Shown: piece by piece, positions 61,444 through 64,000 of the stretch
Position numbering within the stretch: position 1 is the stretch's first letter
Layout of the letters: each line of letters begins with the position of its first letter
Assembly (NCBI RefSeq): GCF_023023025.1
Contig: NZ_CP095481.1
Location: 10,057,001-10,121,000 of the forward strand
DNA: 64,000 nucleotides
From: Amycolatopsis sp. WQ 127309
GTDB taxonomy: Bacteria > Actinomycetota > Actinomycetes > Mycobacteriales > Pseudonocardiaceae
Direction of reading: 5' to 3'
Program-made: the position numbers and the translations under genes
The notes under the pieces: generated by a model
What the model saw: only the letters and a program-made list of their open reading frames with translations
Told to the model about the DNA's origin: nothing
The model's database searches: none

Positions 61444-62694
61444 ATGAGCGAGGCGGACGAACCCACGTGTGCGCACTACGCACTCGGTGAGTTCTCCGTC
61501 ATGCCACGGCCGGCGCTGGGCGACGAACCGCCGCCCACCACGCTCGGCGGGCGCTACGAGATCGGCCGGCTGATCGGCAGCGGCGGCACGGCCCGCGTCT
61601 ACCGCGGCTACGACTTGCACCTCGACCGCCCGGTCGCCGTCAAGATCTACGACCGCGGCGCGGTGGCGCAGGACCAGCGCCGCCGGCTGCGCGAGATGAG
61701 CATCCAGGGCAGCATCGCCCACCCCGGCGTGGTGGCGCTGCACGACAGCGGCACCGAGCACGGCCGGACCTTCCTGGTGATGCAGCTCGTCGAGGGCGAG
61801 AACCTCGCCGAACGGCTGCTCGGCGGCGCGATGACGGTGGCCGAGGTGACGACGCTGGCCACCGGGCTCGCCGAAGGACTGGCCCACGTGCACGGGCTGC
61901 GGGTCGTCCACCGCGACCTCAAGCCGGCCAACGTGTTCCTGAGCGCGGACGGCCCGCTGATCGGCGACTTCGGCATCGCGCACGCGCTCGACACCACCCA
62001 CATCACCGGCACCGGCGTCATCCCGGGCACCGCCGCCTACCTCGCACCCGAGCAGGTCGCCGGCCAGCCCGCCGGGCCACCCGCCGACGTCTACGCGCTC
62101 GGCCTGATCCTGCTCGAGTGCGTCACCGGGGAACGCGAGTACCAGGGCACGATGGTCGAAGCGGCGATGGCGCGGCTGACGCGGGCCCCCCGGATCCCGG
62201 AGGACCTGCCGCCGTCACTGGCGCACACCCTCCGGCGGATGACCCAGCGTGAGCCCGCGGACCGGCCCACCGCCGCCGAGGTGCTGGGGTCGCTGAGCAC
62301 CCCGTCGGCGACGCTGCCCACCGCCGCGCCGGCCGGACGTCCGGCGCGGCACTTCCGGGCCGTCTTCGCCGCCGCCCTGACCACCGCGGCCGCCGCCACG
62401 GTCGCCGCGGTGCTGCTGGCCGCGCCCGAAGGCGCCGGCTCGTCCACCCAGTCACCGGCGCCGGGTGTCACCGAGGCGGTGCACCCGCCGGCCGCGCCGT
62501 CGACGTCGCCGCAGCAGGTGGCCGCGCCGGCCGTGACCGAGTCGGCGGACCTGGAGCCGGCCGCCGTGACGCACCAGAGCCCGGTCCAGCCGCAGAAGGC
62601 CGGGAAGCAGCAGGGCAAGCCCGGCAAGAACGTGAAGCCGCCCGGCGGCAACAAGGGGAAGGGCAAGGGCCCGGGTCCGGGCACCGATTCGTGA
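61444..62694 (+). CDS. Membrane serine/threonine protein kinase (PknB-like, no PASTA)
   Basis: A 416-residue eukaryotic-type kinase. Kinase domain about 36-290: glycine loop RLIGSGGTARVYRG, catalytic Lys in VAVKIY, HRDLKPANV, DFG in IGDFGIAHA, and activation segment GTAAYLAPEQ. A membrane helix (about 300-325) follows, then an extracytoplasmic tail rich in Ser/Thr/Pro and ending in Gly/Lys repeats (KQQGKPGKNVKPPGGNKGKG). No PASTA or NHL sensor. GTG 61408 would add a short N-terminal extension. No operon partner or matching phosphatase next to it. Confidence 0.93.
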   Translation: MSEADEPTCAHYALGEFSVMPRPALGDEPPPTTLGGRYEIGRLIGSGGTARVYRGYDLHLDRPVAVKIYDRGAVAQDQRRRLREMSIQGSIAHPGVVALHDSGTEHGRTFLVMQLVEGENLAERLLGGAMTVAEVTTLATGLAEGLAHVHGLRVVHRDLKPANVFLSADGPLIGDFGIAHALDTTHITGTGVIPGTAAYLAPEQVAGQPAGPPADVYALGLILLECVTGEREYQGTMVEAAMARLTRAPRIPEDLPPSLAHTLRRMTQREPADRPTAAEVLGSLSTPSATLPTAAPAGRPARHFRAVFAAALTTAAAATVAAVLLAAPEGAGSSTQSPAPGVTEAVHPPAAPSTSPQQVAAPAVTESADLEPAAVTHQSPVQPQKAGKQQGKPGKNVKPPGGNKGKGKGPGPGTDS

Positions 62695-62944
62695 ACCGGG
62701 GCCTCCGGCGAGTGAAGCAGGGCCCAACGGCCCTACCGCCCGGAATGGCCGTGGAATAGTCATGGACACCGTCGGAATTCGCTTTTCCGAATTCGGACTC
62801 GAACCAATAACGGCTTGTAACCCGGGCGCCTCGCGGCACGACTGATCGAGCGTGTCGGCCGCGCCCAGTCCCCGCGTTTCGAGTCGGCACCACCCGCCGG
62901 GAATCCCCCGTCCCGGCCGGTTCCACGACTTTCCGGAGGTTGGG

Positions 62945-63265
62945 ATGAGTGTCCACGCTGCCCTTGCGCGCCCCGTACTCGGAGCACCGAGCGGACGGCA
63001 CGCCAAGCCCCGCGCCACGTGGCCGCGGGTCGTCGCCCGGTCGGGTTTCCTGGCCCTGGCCTTGATCTCCGCCGGCGTGGTCGTCGGCGCCGGCTGGTCG
63101 CCGATCCTGCTCGTGGTGCCGATCGCGGTCCTGCTGCTGCTCGTCGCGAGCGTCACGAAACTGCGCACCGCGAGCCGGAAGATCGATGCGATCTTCGCCG
63201 AGGAACTGGCCACACCGGTGACACGGGAAGCCGGGATCGAAAACGTCGAAAACGCGGCCGCTTGA
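62945..63265 (+). CDS. Small membrane protein, unknown
   Basis: A 106-residue protein with two hydrophobic helices (about 33-50 and 52-70; RSGFLALALISAGVVVGAG, ILLVVPIAVLLLLVAS). N-terminal Arg/Lys-rich end should be cytosolic. GGAGGTTGGG precedes ATG 62945. No domain recognised. Genes either side are unrelated. The 250-bp gap before it holds no clear element. Confidence 0.6.
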   Translation: MSVHAALARPVLGAPSGRHAKPRATWPRVVARSGFLALALISAGVVVGAGWSPILLVVPIAVLLLLVASVTKLRTASRKIDAIFAEELATPVTREAGIENVENAAA

Positions 63266-63276
63266 TCACGAGATCA

Positions 63277-63296
63277 TTTCCCGGCGCTTCGGGAAA
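63277..63296. terminator. Hairpin between convergent genes
   Basis: TTTCCCG (63277-63283) pairs with CGGGAAA (63290-63296) around six bases, between genes ending at 63265 and 63312. Confidence 0.5.
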
Positions 63297-63311
63297 CGAT
63301 CTTCGGATTCG

Positions 63312-63635
63312 CTAGCCCGCGTCCTGCCAGGGTTCGAAACCGTTCAGGAGCGGTTTGATCTGCGCCGGGTCGGTGACCTCGGCTTCGACCCCGGCGGGCA
63401 TCGCGAGCACGAGGTGGGTGCCGCGGGACGCGCAGGCGGCCACCGTCTCCGTCAGGGCCGCCGCGGCGACGGCGTCGACCGCCGTCGTCAGCGCGAGGTC
63501 GACGACCATGCGGCGGACGTCGGCGGCGAAGGCCGCTTCGACCGCGCGGAGGTACCCGGGAGCGAGGACGACGTCGAACGCGCCGTCGATCGAAAGGATG
63601 ACTTCGTCGTCCAGCAACACGCTGTGCAGCGCCAT
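63312..63635 (-). CDS. STAS-like protein without the key serine
   Basis: A 107-residue protein with a STAS-like core (VVDLALTTAVDAVAAAALTE). The position of the phosphorylatable serine is alanine, as in the 51735 copy. It is also shortened at the first strand. ATG 63635 follows GGCAGGAGG. A single-gene unit; possibly a diverged anti-anti-sigma-like or lipid-binding STAS protein. Confidence 0.65.
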   Translation of the reverse strand: MALHSVLLDDEVILSIDGAFDVVLAPGYLRAVEAAFAADVRRMVVDLALTTAVDAVAAAALTETVAACASRGTHLVLAMPAGVEAEVTDPAQIKPLLNGFEPWQDAG

Positions 63636-63757
63636 CCTGGCCTCCTGCCGACCGGGTCTGCCCACCTGGTACGGGTTTCCTCCCCCAAGGTTACGTCAGG
63701 CACCCCGCCGGGTGCAGGCTGGAAGCGCACGCCACGACGTCGACGAGGACGGGGCCC

Positions 63758-64000
63758 ATGAGCGCACAGTTACCGACCTTCTCCCTGGTGATCGACGGCA
63801 AGGCCGTCGGCGCCCGCTCCGGGCGCACCTTCGAGTCGCAGAACCCGTACACCGGGCGGCCGTGGGCGGTCGTGCCGGACGGCGGGCCCGAGGACGTCGA
63901 CGACGCCGTCGCCGCGGCCCGGGCGGCGCTCGAGGGCGAGTGGGGCGCGATGACGGGGTTCGCGCGGGCCGCGTTGCTGCACCGGCTCGGCGACCTCATC
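63758..64000 (+). CDS. Aldehyde dehydrogenase, N-terminal fragment (runs off window)
   Basis: The first 81 residues of an ALDH: FSLVIDGKAVGARSGRTFESQNPYTGRPWAVVPDGGPEDVDDAVAAARAAL, the typical beginning of the NAD-binding domain. The catalytic part is beyond the right edge, so the type (betaine, aldehyde or semialdehyde) cannot be told. ATG 63758. Confidence 0.85.
   Translation, partial: MSAQLPTFSLVIDGKAVGARSGRTFESQNPYTGRPWAVVPDGGPEDVDDAVAAARAALEGEWGAMTGFARAALLHRLGDLI

Overview
The window is very GC-rich DNA in which nearly every third codon position is G or C. It carries F420/deazaflavin-type, ESX (type VII) secretion, DUF742, DrrAB, GAF-ANTAR and SpoIIE/STAS/HATPase genes. This suite, with large secreted polysaccharidases, points to a soil actinomycete of the Pseudonocardiaceae, most like Amycolatopsis. 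The genus is inferred from gene content, not from a search. No rRNA, tRNA, transposase, integrase or CRISPR array was seen.

Region 1 (1-6.4 kb) is a plant and fungal polymer-degrading block. It holds a truncated GH64 beta-1,3-glucanase with a Tat signal, a GH16 beta-glucanase, an Ogt/MGMT DNA repair protein, a three-domain esterase-xylanase-CBM2 enzyme and a PhoD-like phosphatase. A DasR-like operator lies between the two glucanases. Region 2 (6.4-8.8 kb) holds an XRE/MmyB regulator, an SDR and a histidine phosphatase.

Region 3 (8.8-18.6 kb) is a partner-switching signalling island. It has two GAF-SpoIIE phosphatases, three STAS proteins with the phosphorylatable serine, two single-domain HATPase anti-sigma-type kinases, a GAF-ANTAR RNA-binding regulator and a 1363-residue hybrid histidine kinase that also carries its own SpoIIE phosphatase and RsbW-like HATPase. 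The last HATPase gene has a SigF/SigB-type promoter, so the island probably feeds an alternative sigma factor that is not in the window. Two further STAS genes (51.7 and 63.3 kb) have alanine in place of the serine.

Region 4 (18.7-28 kb): a secreted GH15 glucodextranase-like enzyme, a higher-order tandem repeat array, a DUF4232 lipoprotein-like secreted protein, then a two-component system flanked on both sides by exported His/Asp-rich proteins, and an aldo/keto reductase. Region 5 (28.2-30.8 kb): three overlapping type VII secretion genes, the last with a long Pro-Glu-Pro-Lys repeat. Region 6 (30.9-39.7 kb): a minus-strand catabolic cluster with a PucR regulator, three tandem DUF917 (S-methyl-thiohydantoin desulfurase-like) paralogues, a hydantoinase/oxoprolinase, an atypical SDR and an NCS1 permease. 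A cyclic amide or pyrimidine/hydantoin-like substrate is inferred.

Region 7 (39.8-64 kb) is a mosaic of metabolic and regulatory genes. It includes an orphan sugar-binding lipoprotein with its LacI repressor and two perfect operators, aldehyde dehydrogenases, L,D-transpeptidase, an ESX-like putative muramidase, MsrA, an M4 metalloprotease, OsmC, a DrrAB exporter, a deazaflavin nitroreductase, and a serine/threonine kinase. Several genes lack a ribosome binding site and instead show a TANNNT box six or seven bases before the start codon, which suggests leaderless mRNAs. Four different tandem repeat arrays lie in intergenic spaces. One of them seems to be built from the 5' end of the adjacent regulator gene.
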